A DNA stretch of 64,000 bases. Source: Vandiemenella viatica (taxonomy: Eukaryota; Arthropoda; Insecta; Orthoptera; Morabidae). The first letter of the stretch is position 1; each line of letters starts with the position of its first letter. Position numbers and translations under genes: made by a program. Under the pieces are notes generated by a model. The model made no database searches. It worked only from the letters and a program-made list of their open reading frames with translations, and was not told the origin of the DNA. The DNA is taken from the NCBI GenBank assembly GCA_031002005.1, contig CM061914.1, forward strand, positions 14,556,148 to 14,620,147, in the 5' to 3' direction. This document shows positions 1 through 10,463 of the stretch, piece by piece.

Positions 1-1884
1 TGAAGGTGTCCATCTCTGCCTTCATTCTCAACCAAATGTCAATGATTAACTGTTTGTTTATTCAGCCGCTGCTACAGAAACGGTGGAACACAAAAACCAA
101 CACAACGCGAATACGTCATCCGCTCTTCTGCTCGTTATTGACGCGAAATTGTTTCAGCATTTTAATCATCGGGTTCCAGGCTGCACTGAGCTGATAACCA
201 GTGTCCCTGTTGACTAATAACTCAGTTAATCTTATTTCTACAGCCTCTGTAATAACGCTGGCCCAAAAATCTTTGACCTGGGCTAAAATGATTGTCTTTT
301 CAAATTCAAAAGTGTGACCCTCTTGCACACTATGTTCGGGCACCGCAGATTTTTCTTCTTGCCCAAGACAAACATTTCTGGCGTGCTCTACACATCGCTG
401 CACAATGCATCACTGCATCTGTTAAAATGTAGCCGCGGATGATGACAGCTGTTGGCATTTAAATATAAGTCGGTATGGGTAGGCTTCCGATACACAGTGT
501 GTCCCAGTGAACCATCGGCACGTTTAATAACAACCACATCAAGAAACGGCAGGCAACCGTCCTCCTCCAATTCCATTGTGAATTGAATATTTTCATGGAT
601 AGAATTGAGATGCGCAAGGAATTGGTCAAGACTGTTTCAGCCATGGGGCCAAATCACAAAGGTGTCATCGACATACCTATAAAAACACTTCGGCTGGAGT
701 GGTGCGTGGTTTAGTGCCTCTTCTTCAAAAAATTCCATGAAGAAATCAGCAATGACAGGAGACAATGGCGAACCCATTGCTACACCATCCACTTGTTCGT
801 AATATTCTCCTTCAAACTTAAAATAAGTGGTTGTCAACACATGGTGGAAAATATCAATCATTTTTTGATCAAAATACCTCCTTAACAGATCTAAGGAGTC
901 GACTAAGGGAACATGAGTAAAAAGAGAGACCACATCGAAGCTCACCATTAAATTACCAGGATCTAACTTCATGTTGTCTAAGATTTCCACAAACTCACTG
1001 GAATTTCAAATACTGCGATGAGCCTTCCCTACCAATGGGTTGAGAATATCTTTGAGGTATTTAGCCAAAAAGTACATAGGGCTATCAATTGTACTTACAA
1101 TAGGTCGCATAGGTACTCCTACTTTATGTACTTTTGGTAGACCGTACAACCTGGGAGGAACAGGAGCATGGGGTTGGAGTCGTCTTTTCAAATCTTCTGG
1201 TAGTTCTAAGGAGCGGATCAGCTTCGTAGTCAAGTTGGTTAGCTTAGATGTAGGGTCACGGTTAATCTTCCTGTATGCTTGGTCCTCCAAAACCTACATA
1301 ATTTTACTATCATAGTCCATCTTGCTTAAAACCACCGTGCAGTTACCCTTGTCTGCCGGAAGAATGACAATATTTTCGTCTTTCTTCAACTCACGAAGCA
1401 CACGCCTCTCTTCACTTGAGATGTTTGATTTAGGCAATTCACCTTTACAAAGCACCCAATATGTTTCACGCTTTATCTCCTCCGCTTCATCCGCAGGTAG
1501 CGTGCGAACTGCAATTTCAACACCACTGATAATCTCCCGATAAGGCACAGATAAAGGTACCGGAGCAAAATTGAGGCCCTTCGATAAAACAGATGACGTA
1601 GCAGGATCAAGTTCTGTGTCTGATAGGTTAACAATAGCTCGCTGAAACATGTGACTTCGTGGAAAATTTCGTTGAAATCCGCTCAAATTTCGAACATTGT
1701 CTGCCGACACACGTTGTTGCAGCCTGAAACTATATGCTGTATTACTGCCATCTACCCACTCCCAGGCATCCACAGATAATGCATTAGCAAGGTAAAGATG
1801 ACACGATAGCAGCGTCTTGCCAATCTGGTCCAAAGCTTGTCTCGTAAAACGAATACGTTCCTTTACCAAAGCAAGGCTTGCACG
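1..1884 (-). mobile_element. Penelope-like element, copy 1 (inverted, incomplete)
   Basis: Read on the minus strand this is a Penelope-like retroelement, a class that combines a reverse transcriptase with a GIY-YIG endonuclease. It aligns closely with the plus-strand copy that starts at about 1885, so the two lie head to head. The 3' end (low coordinates) holds the same terminal sequence found at 6243-6441 and runs off the window at base 1. The 5' end stops inside the coding region at about 1884, so this copy is 5' truncated. A fused inverted truncated copy next to a full one is a known Penelope arrangement. Confidence 0.9.
116..1869 (-). pseudogene. Penelope-like RT/endonuclease ORF, broken
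   Basis: Minus-strand pieces 1869-1294, 1290-1006, 990-637, 576-388 and 403-116 together follow one Penelope polyprotein. Visible reverse transcriptase landmarks are FDVVSLFTHVPL, MGSPLSPVIADF and the catalytic YRYVDD box (in 637-990). The GIY-YIG part is damaged: compared with the copy at 5789-6268, about 370 bp covering the RT end and the GVYYIPCECG core are missing, with the join near 437 at a CCG shared by both sides. Frameshifts and stops separate the other pieces. It cannot make a full protein. Confidence 0.88.
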
Positions 1885-2083
1885 TCAGTAACGAGCAGAA
1901 GAGTGGATGACGTAATTGCGTTGTGTTGGTTTTTGTCTTCCACCGTTTCCGTAGCAGCGGCTGAATAAACAAACAGTTAATCATTGACATTTGGTTGAGA
2001 ATGAAGGCAGAGATGGACGCCTTCAAAACGTCCCGCAAATGTGACATCTTAACACGGCTGGAAGCCCGAGAAAAATATATTAA
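1885..2083 (+). repeat. Penelope terminal repeat, left copy (199 bp)
   Basis: 199 bp that recurs in the same orientation at 6243-6441 with few differences. It begins inside the last codons of a GIY-YIG ORF (the SNEQKSG tail), continues through a short non-coding piece and enters the start of the next ORF at 1995. This is the pseudo-LTR layout of Penelope-like elements, where a partial tandem unit supplies the repeat. Confidence 0.85.
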
Positions 2084-5000
2084 TATTCAACGCCATGAAA
2101 AATTACGATCCTACATCACTAGCCTTTACAGGGAGGAGATATTTTGTTCTGTAAAACAGTTAGAAATGCTACGTAATAAAAAGGCCAAGCTTTTGTGCAC
2201 TCTGGCGTTTCTTCAAAGATGTCGTGTTCATGATGTGGTGCCACAATTTGCCCGAATACGTCATCTAATTACTTCGGCCGCAGCAGTGAGAATTTTGCAT
2301 CGTGCAAGCCTTGCTTTGGTAAAGGAATGTATTCATTTTACGAGACAAGCTTTGGACCGGATTGGGAAGACGCTGCTATCGTGTCATCTTTACCTTGCTA
2401 ATGCATTATCTGTCGATGCCTGGGAGTGGGTAGATGGCAGTACTACAGCGTATAGTTTCAGGCTGCAACAACGTGTGTCGGCCAGAAAATGTTCGAAATT
2501 TGAGCGGATTTCAATGAAATTTTCCACGAAGTCACATGTTTCATCGCGAACTATTGTTAACCTATCAGACAGAGAACTTGATCCTGCTACGTCATCTGTT
2601 TTATCGAAGGGCCTCAATTTTGCTCCGGTACCTAAATCTGTGCCTTATCGGGAGATTATCAGTGGTGTTGAAATTGCAGTTCGCACGCTACCTGCGGAAG
2701 AAGCGGAGGAGATATGGCGTGAAACATGTCGGGTGCTTTGTAAAGGTAAATTGTCTAAATCAAACATCTCAAGTGAAGAGAGGCGTGTGCTTCGTGAGTT
2801 GAAGAAAGACGAAAATATTGTTATTCTTCCGGCAGACAAGGGTAACTGCACGGTGATTCTAACCCATTCCTACCAGCTATTGGAAAAAAAGGGAAATTTA
2901 TAATTTCAATTATATATTTGTATAAAGGTACTTGAAATTAAACACATATTTTTTCAATTTTTTTGTGGAACTCTAAGTGCTAATTACCAAGCCCGTACTT
3001 ATAAGTACCGTCAGGGACTTTGTGTATCACAGGATGTACAGAAATAGCAATTGAAATCAATTATATTTCATATTGGTATGAAATGTTTGCCTCATGTTAT
3101 TAAAAAAAAAAAAAAAACAATTCTTTTTGCTCATTCAGACACAAAATACACTGTAGTGCAACATTTGGAATGATGTTTTGACTGTATTTTCTTCATTCTA
3201 CATACTTCACATCTTCATCTGATTTTTACAATTTAGGGATAGTGTATACCTCTGTTTCCCAATCTTACATCTCTCATTGTGGAATAGTATGACTTGTGTT
3301 GTTTGAATGGATGAGGGCTTGGTGAAATATATATAGATGACCTTTTCTTCTTACCGATATCCTTAATAGTCATCATACCTTGTGCAAAGGATCTTCTAAA
3401 AAAAATTACAGACTTTTTTTTACAAATATCGGACCATTTATGTTAAAGGCATTGACAAATACAACATCCAGAATTCCCAAAAACAATCTTTACCATGATT
3501 TCGGTAATCTTCTGTCAGCATTGCACAAAGTCATCAGCTGATCAGCAGTATCAACCCCACACATGAAGGTATTATAGTCCTTGACGTCTCCTGAGCATGA
3601 AATTGTCGACTTCAATCAATCTTTTTCTTTGCATGTAACTAGTGGTGTAACCACAGGGTGGCAGGATGGGCAAAATTCTACGGAACCTACTGCTGGAGGT
3701 GGCCCCCGATGACCGGCCAGAGAGGCCCTCTGGTCCAAGATCCAGCAGGTCACCAATCCAACCCGAGAGAGGGCCCATCTGTTGAAGTTGCCATTGACCC
3801 CAACCAGTGTAGTGGAGTTTCACCGCTGCCATGAGAATTTGATACTAAATGTAAGACCTTTCTATCCTTCCATTTCCAGTAGCAAATACCTAGGGTTTTA
3901 AATCCATTGTCACAATCTCCTCTTTTTAGTTTTCCATCAGCAGATTGTTAGTAAGTCCCTTGCAGTAGGGTCTGATTCTCCCACAAACAAAAGTTGTTTC
4001 AGTTTTTTAATAATGAAACTGATGAAAAATAATGATAATACTAGATAACATCTGCATTGCTCCATTTTTTTCAGTCAATTCTAAGACCACTCTTTGACCT
4101 AATGAGTAATCTGAGAACATTCCAGTCATTTCTTCATTTTTGCCTTGATAAATTATAAACTTCTAAGAGAAGAGCTGATAAATTATAAAATTCTAAGAGA
4201 AGAGCTTCAATCAGAGGGTATTTAATAAAAATATCCATTTGAAAATATCAAAAACAATGATAAAACCAATTGTATACTTGCTAAATCTATTGACCAATAA
4301 TCTGTATAAAACTACCCAGAACTCCCTGACGGTAGTTATAAGTCCACGTTGTGTTTTCTAGATTATTTAGTAAAGAAACTAGAAAAATATATTTTATAGG
4401 TGAAAAATATATGGTTAAATGTTCAAACTAAAAAAGTAATAACAGAAATTGACACATACTAAGTAAATTATCATCTAAAAATTCATTGTAATGTACCACT
4501 TGTTACTTTGGTCAGTTTGCTGTCAAGCCCCTACTTAGAAAATTAATTTCTCGGCAATTTCAAGCAGAAATTTAAAAAATAAATGTTGTCATTGTCTGAC
4601 TTAATGATACAACAATACATCAACAGGCTTTACTATGCAGTGGACACTGGTATTGTCGAATTATATGGTGGTAAATACAGTGGTACTTATAAGTACCATC
4701 AGGGAGGAAAGGGTTAAGCAAGATGGACTATCATAGTAAAATTATGCAGCTTTTGGAGGACCAAGCATACAGGAAGATTAACCGTGACCCTACATCTAAG
4801 CTAACCGATCCGCTACTTAGAACTACCAGAAGATGTGAAAAGACGATTCCAAACCCGTGCTCCTGTTCCTCCCAGGTTGTACGGTCTACCAAAAGTAGGA
4901 GTACCTATGCGAAATATTGTAAGTGCAATTGATAGCCCTATGAACTTTTTGGCTAAATACCTCAAAGATATTCTCAACCTATTGGTAGGAAAGGCTCATC

Positions 5001-6268
5001 GCAGTATTTGAAATTCCAGTGAGTTTGTGGAAATCTTAGACAACATGAAGTTAGATCCTGGTAATTTAATGGTGAGCTTCGATGTGGTCTCTCTTTTTAC
5101 TCATGTTCCCTTGGTCGACTCCTTAGATCTGTTAAGGAGGTAGTTTGATCAAAAAATGATTGATATTTTCCACCATGTGTTGACAACCACTTATTTTAAG
5201 TTTGAAGGAGAATATTACGAACAAGTGGAAGGTGTAGCAATGGGTTCGCCATTGTCTCCTGTCATTGCTGATTTCTTCATGGAATTTTTTGAAGAAGAGG
5301 CACTAAACCACGAACCACTCCAGCCGAAGTGTTTTTATAGGTATGTCGATGACACCTTTGTGATTTGGCCCCATGGCAGAAACAGTCTTGACCAATTCCT
5401 TGCGCATCTCAATTCTATCCATGAAAATATTCAGTTCACAATGGAATTGGAGGAGGACGGTTGCCTGCCGTTTCTTGATGTGCTTGTTATTAAACGTGCC
5501 GATGGTTTGCTGGGACACACTGTGTATTGGAAGCCTACCCATACCGACTTATATTTAAATGCCAACAGCTGTCATCATCCGGCACAACGAAACTCTGTAT
5601 TAACTACCTTGGTACACAGAGCACAAAGGATTTGTGACAAACATAGCCTGGCTGGTGAATTGGACTATCTCCGGAAAACGTTTTTAAATAATGGTTATAA
5701 TCAGGGACAGATTACTTGTGGGTTTAAACAGAAGGAAAATCGACGGTGAGATCAGATTGATACCAAGGGCCTTGCGTTTCTGCCATTTGTGGGTGCCCTA
5801 AGTTTCAAAATAGGTAGACTGCTATCACAACACGGAGTCAAGTCATTTTATAGACCACCCACTAAAATTAGTAACTTGGTCGGCAGCGTTAAAGATGACC
5901 TAGGATTACGAACCCCTGGTGTATATTATATACCATGTGAATGTGGCCGCGGCTACATTGGACAGACACAGCAATGCATTCTGCAGCGATGTGTAGAGCA
6001 CGCCAGAAATGTTCGTCTTGGTCAAGAAGAAAAATCTGCGGTGCCCGAACATAGTGTGCAAGAGGGTCACACTTTTGAATTTGAAAAAACGACCATTTTA
6101 GCCCGGGTCAAAGATTTTTGGGCCAGCGTTATTACAGAGGCTGTAGAAATAAGATTAACTGATTTATTAGTCAACAGGGACACTGGTTATCAACTCAGTG
6201 CGGCCTGGAACCCGGTGATTAAAATGCTGAAACAGTTTCGCGTCAGTAACGAGCAGAAGAGCGGATGA
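1995..6268 (+). pseudogene. Penelope-like RT + GIY-YIG endonuclease ORF, interrupted
   Basis: The reading frame starts at 1995 and runs to the insertion at 2862. It resumes at 4714, shifts frame near 4806, meets a TAG near 5142, then reads 5156-5749 (RT: MGSPLSPVIADF, YRYVDD) and 5789-6268 (endonuclease). The endonuclease piece shows GVYYIPCECGRGYIGQT, which has the GIY-YIG core with paired cysteines as in Penelope proteins. In life the enzyme would reverse transcribe its own RNA at a nick made by the endonuclease. The insertion, stop and frameshifts make this copy inactive. Confidence 0.9.
2863..4713. mobile_element. piggyBac-like non-autonomous DNA transposon (1851 bp, TTAA target)
   Basis: Inserted into the Penelope ORF: copy 1 shows the uninterrupted site containing TTTTAAGC. 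The right edge is GGG followed by TTAA (4714-4717); the left edge is CTAA (2859-2862), a one-base-decayed TTAA. Ends are imperfect inverted repeats (CCCATTCCTACC left, CCCTTTCCTCCC on the opposite strand right). TTAA duplication with ends starting CCC is the piggyBac signature. A palindrome, GGTACTTATAAGTACC, lies at 4682-4697, with close copies at 2995-3008 and, inverted, near 4321-4347. No transposase is seen; the only ORF of note (3572-3832 minus) matches nothing I recognise. Confidence 0.75.
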
Positions 6269-6441
6269 TGTAATCGCATTGTGTTGGTTTTTGTCTTCCA
6301 CCATTTCCGTAGCAGCGGCTGAATAAACAAACAGTTAATCATTGACATTTGGTTGAGAATGAAGGCAGAGATGGACGCCTTCAAAACGTCCCGCAAATGT
6401 GACAACTTAACACGACTGGAAGCCCGAGAAAAATATATTAA
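6243..6441 (+). repeat. Penelope terminal repeat, right copy (199 bp)
   Basis: Same 199 bp as 1885-2083. The two copies diverge abruptly after the shared ATATATTAA, which marks the element end. Confidence 0.85.
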
Positions 6442-6830
6442 CAATAAACAGCTTTATTAAAAAAAAAAAAGACTTAAAACAAATATTTCATAAGATTAAA
6501 ATTTGAAGTACAATCTCACATAAGAAGTTTAAATGTCTAAGAGATATATGTAAAAATAGTCAGTGTTAGTTTTACTATTTAAATGTGCAACAATATAGCA
6601 ACAAGATGAATACAAATCTGAAGACTAACTTTAGATAAAAATTATATATTCTCCTATATTAGCCTGTTAATTGATTGATTTTGGATCATCTCAGTAATAT
6701 ATGTGTGTAAATGGAAAAGAAAATTTCACCTGTTCCGAAACCTGAAATCAATACTATGGACCGTTATGGAAATACATGACTCATACACATGTGGGCATGT
6801 GGTTAATTCCTTTTCTCCCTTTACAAATAG
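6442..6830 (+). other. Intron of the fatty acid synthase gene
   Basis: AT-rich sequence ending in a pyrimidine-rich tract (6809-6823) and the acceptor AG at 6829-6830. No other feature seen. Confidence 0.7.
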
Positions 6831-7007
6831 GATTTTATTGAAGGGATGGAATTCTCAGGAGTGACAAGTGATGGCAGACGCGTGATGGGCATGCAGACAA
6901 AAGCATCTTTGGCATCACAGGTGGTAGTTGACCCGTACTTCACTTGGGAAGTTCCCAAACACTGGACCCTTGTGGACGCTGCTACAGTGCCTGTTGTATA
7001 TGCCACA
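6831..7007 (+). CDS. FASN: Fatty acid synthase, exon: start of enoyl reductase domain
   Basis: 59 codons in frame 0, between AG at 6829-6830 and GTAAGT at 7008. The peptide begins DFIEGMEFSGVTSDGRRVMG and ends VPVVYAT. It matches the start of the medium-chain-dehydrogenase-like enoyl reductase of animal FAS, including the VPKHWTLVDAATVPVVYAT segment that precedes the cofactor domain. Enoyl reductase reduces the trans-2-enoyl chain with NADPH in the last step of each elongation round, in the cytosol. The frame joins without loss to 7740. The ATG at 6846 is internal and not a start codon. Upstream domains lie left of the window. Confidence 0.93.
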
Positions 7008-7739
7008 GTAAGTTGCCTTACTTCTCTCTGCTGTCATGTATGTGTGTGTATTTTAGTTTTTCCAGGACTATATATTGCTGTTAATTTGTTACCTGACAAG
7101 AATGTGTGAAAACATTTTATACATGTCTGAGGGTGTACCCACAAATTGTTGAAGCATCCTTACATACTAAAATGAAGAGGCTCTTTTAAGACATCGAAGG
7201 TTTCATATTTTTACCATCTCTGATTTTATAAATGAAAGCATTAGATGAGTAATATAAGATTATTGACTCATTTTCATCCTTCTATTCAAATGATAAATTA
7301 AGTATGGCATGAAACTGTGATCTTACAACATCAAGTGCATTATCCATAATTACATCACCTTGCAAGAGACATAATGATAGATCTTATAATCGATAAGTGA
7401 ACCTTCACTTCTAATGTAATATGAAAGTGACATAATTAAGAATTTATGGAATGAAGGTTCCTTTTTCCTGTTTGCAGAGATGATCATAAGAGATGGCTTC
7501 ACAAAATGGTTAAGGTTTTGTGTGTAGAAATGTGTGACACTATGAATAAAAATTAATCTAAGCTGAAGCAACATCAACAAAATTATGTCAGCAATAATAA
7601 GACAAGTAATCTTTCTCAACTTCTTTATATATTAATTTACCACGTTTATCACAAATAATGAGGGTCTGTAATTGTAATTGTATAGAGAATCATCTCACAC
7701 AAAGATGATTAAATTAAAATATGTGTAATCTGTTGACAG
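7008..7739 (+). other. FAS intron, 732 bp
   Basis: Starts GTAAGT and ends CAG. AT-rich, no repeats or coding features recognised. Confidence 0.85.
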
Positions 7740-7919
7740 GCATATTACGCCCTATTCACTCAGGGGAACATGAAACCAGGTGAGTCTGTTCTGATACATG
7801 CTGGCAGTGGAGGAGTTGGTCAGGCTGCAATTCATCTTGCGTTGTTCTATGGATGTGATATTTTTACCACAGTTGGCACACCAGAGAAAAAGAACTTTAT
7901 AAAGAACTTTTTCCCACAG
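7740..7919 (+). CDS. FASN: Fatty acid synthase, exon: enoyl reductase NADPH-binding fold
   Basis: Sixty codons, phase 0 at both ends, flanked by CAG and GTTAGT. The peptide starts [32 protein letters not shown] (residues 20-31 of the exon) is the glycine-rich loop binding NADPH pyrophosphate in FAS enoyl reductase. It is followed by [16 protein letters not shown], the second strand whose end contacts the adenosine ribose phosphate. No damage is seen. The exon joins directly to 8279, giving an uninterrupted frame. Confidence 0.95.
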
Positions 7920-8278
7920 GTTAGTGATGTATGAATTGTAATAAATATTAGCCATAGACTGTTTGAAAATAAATAAGTAAAAATAAATAAAACGAGTGAT
8001 TTGTCAGTTTAAATAATGGCAGCAAAACTTTCTTTCATTGAGATAGTGTCAAATTCTTTTGTTGATGAAAAGTTTAAAACTAAAAATTCATTTTATATAT
8101 GTAAAAAAACTATTTTTTTCTTAGTCTACACTGTTCTACTGTCATGTATTGATAGTTATGATTTATGTTCTGTTCTTACTAATGTATACATACCCTTAGA
8201 ATAGCTAAGTTCAACTAACAGGAGGTAAAAAATTGATCAGTAGAATAATTTAGACTAACAAGCATTTATTCGCAACAG
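7920..8278 (+). other. FAS intron, 359 bp
   Basis: GTTAGT at the donor and CAACAG at the acceptor; AT-rich and otherwise empty. Confidence 0.85.
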
Positions 8279-8477
8279 ATTCCTGAGTCACATATTGGAA
8301 ATTCACGAGATACATCATTTGAGCAGATGATTCAGTATGAGACAAATGGCCATGGTGTTGATCTTGTATTGAATTCTCTTGCCGAGGAAAAGCTCCAAGC
8401 TTCAGCACGATGTCTTCGTAGAGGTGGACGCTTTCTTGAGATTGGAAAGTTTGATATCATGCAAAACAACAGCCTTG
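8279..8477 (+). CDS. FASN: Fatty acid synthase, exon: enoyl reductase, cofactor fold continued
   Basis: 199 bp, phase 0 start and phase 1 end, between ACAG and GTATGT. The peptide holds [14 protein letters not shown], then [18 protein letters not shown] and [26 protein letters not shown] and GGRFLEIGK are hallmark segments of the enoyl reductase Rossmann fold in animal FAS. The last base completes a glycine codon with the exon at 27966 (or its copy at 37946), giving LGMEFF, as in insect FAS proteins. The next intron is about 19.5 kb as assembled. Confidence 0.95.
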
Positions 8478-9181
8478 GTATGTCTAAGACTTTAAGTGTT
8501 TAAATATAACAAATAAAATATAATTATGTATATGTGTTTCATTTGCTATAGCAATATGTAGATTACTGAAATAACATTTGGCAACAGCATTTATAAATGA
8601 GTTTTTAAGATTTCGATATAAAGTACTGGTCTGCCCGGAGGCAGATCCAAGAGTTTGTAAGCTCATTAACTGATTTCCCCATTAGTTGATTAATTAGTAG
8701 GTTGCTTAATTTTGAACAGAGTTCCAAGTAATATAGTTTGTAATTTGTAATGCCTGCCAGGGGTGGAATAAAGTACATTCTGAGGTGGTAATATTGATAA
8801 AACATAAACACACAAATTGAAATAGGACACAATCATGAAGATTTATTGCTAGTCCCCTGATACGTGCAAAACGGATTGACCACCATCAAATAAGCAATTT
8901 CTGTACCTTTATCGGAGCTTTGGAGTCCAAAGATTGCAGGTTTTCAAAAGAAAAATTAGCGCAATTTGACAAAACAAATTCACTCATAACATTAGTTGCC
9001 ATCCAAAGTTGTCATCTTCCCTATGCATCACAATTAATCATTTTCACTCTTCGGTCCCTTTTGTAATTACAAATGTACTTCTCGTCTTCAATTAACACAA
9101 GTTCCTTGCTACAGGGTAACTTCATCAATACAACATACAGGCAGTGCTTGCCTCCAAAACAAACACATGCACACGGACATA
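8478..9181 (+). other. FAS intron sequence before the mariner element
   Basis: AT-rich sequence with no coding features. The same intron continues to 27965. The mariner at 9182 is inserted at a TA here. Confidence 0.7.
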
Positions 9182-10463
9182 TGAGGTAGGTCCGATAAGT
9201 ACTTAGCCTCTCTTCCCGATGGCGCCACTGTTGCCAGAGAAATTTATTATCATGTAGTACATTGTCTTAGACAGCTATTGTTAAAATTTCAGCCAAATTG
9301 GACTCATTGTTTTGTTTTGATCGTGTGTGAAAGTGGGTGTGTCCGTGGATTTTAGAAAAATGGAAAAAGAGCAATATCGGTCGGTGATTCGATTCTTGTT
9401 TTTGGAAGGAAAATCGTGAAGCGAAATCAAAGAGCGCTTGGATGCTGTGTACAGTGATTCTTCTCCTTTGATGGTGACTATCAAAAATTGGTTTAATGAG
9501 TTTCAACGTGGTCGCACGACGGTTTTTGATGAGCCATGCCCAGGTGCCCCGAAAACGGTTACCATGGAGGATAACATGACAAAAATCCATGATCTCGTAT
9601 TGGCAGACTGCTGATTGAAGGTGCGCAAGATTGCCGGGACAGAGGCATCTCAAAAGACCACGTGGGTCATATTTTGCATGAAATTTTGGTCATGAAAAAG
9701 CTGTCAGCGCGATGGGTGCCGTGTTTGCTCACTCCAGACAACAAGCACAACCGTGAGACCACTTCACATCAGTGTTTAACGCTGTTTAAACGCAATACAA
9801 ATGAGTTTCTGCATCGTTATGTGACCGTCGATGAAACATAGATCCACTGGTACACACCAGAGACCTAGGAACAGTCAGGAACAGTCAAAACAGTGGACTT
9901 TACCCAGCGAACGTGCTCTGAAAAAGGCGAAGACTGTCCCATTGGCCGGAAAGGTGATGGCCACCGTTTTCTGGGATTTACAAGGTGTGATCTACACCGA
10001 CTACTGGGAGAAGGGCAAAATGATCACAGGGCATTACTATGCCAAATTATTGGGCCGATTCGACGCCAAATTGCAGAAAAAATGGCCCCATTTGGCGAAG
10101 AAAAAAATGCTCTTCCCTCTTGACAATGCACCGGCTCACACCTCCGCCGTTGCCACGGCCAAATTGGGCTACGAACTACTGCCCCTTCCACCATATTCTC
10201 CAGATTTGGCCCCGTGCAACTTCTTTTTGTTTCCAAACTTGAAGAAGATATTCGCTGGGCAGATATTTGAGTCGAATGAGGAGGTTATTGCCGCCACGGA
10301 GGCCTACTTTGCAGATCTCCAGAAAACATATTTTTCAGTCAGGGTTGGAACATCACTGGGTCAAGTGTATCGAGCTAAAAGGAGACTATTGAGAAATAAG
10401 TTGCCACTTTTACAAAAATTTTCTTTTTCTATTGTAGGCTAAGTACTTATCGGACTGCCCTCG
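9182..10463 (+). mobile_element. mariner element, 1282 bp, inactive
   Basis: Inverted ends share TCCGATAAGTACTTAGCC (9191-9208 and, inverted, near 10437-10454). TA dinucleotides flank both sides (9180-9181, 10464-10465). Length is almost exactly that of typical mariners. The interior reads as a mariner transposase with stops. Confidence 0.92.
9360..10442 (+). pseudogene. mariner transposase, broken
   Basis: The frame opens at 9360 (MEKEQYRSVIRFLFLEGKS) and meets a stop at once (near 9417), another near 9612, and frame changes between 9620 and 9830. An open stretch of 203 codons remains at 9831-10442. It shows GKVMATVFWD, LDNAPAHTS and PPYSPDLAP, the conserved catalytic-region blocks of irritans-like mariner. 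The third catalytic aspartate of the D,D34D triad appears as Asn (APCNFFLF where APSDFFLF is usual), and the spacer before it is three residues short. Both changes point to a dead enzyme even without the stops. Confidence 0.88.

Larger units (their letters stand above)
1885..6441 (+). mobile_element. Penelope-like element, copy 2
   Basis: Plus-strand element bounded by two 199-bp direct repeats. Without the 1851-bp insertion at 2863-4713 it is about 2.7 kb, in the usual size range for Penelope-like elements. It carries an N-terminal region, reverse transcriptase and GIY-YIG endonuclease, all interrupted. The 3' end is followed by an A-rich tract (6458-6470). It lies upstream of the first FAS exon seen, presumably within an intron. 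Confidence 0.9.

Noticed and set aside
1040..1315. Plus-strand ORF of 91 codons
   Set aside because: Antisense shadow of the Penelope reverse transcriptase.
3572..3832. 86-codon minus-strand ORF inside the piggyBac-like element
   Set aside because: No transposase motif or other known domain; not supported as a gene.
6846..7109. Small independent gene starting at ATG 6846
   Set aside because: It is the FAS exon read past its donor at 7008.
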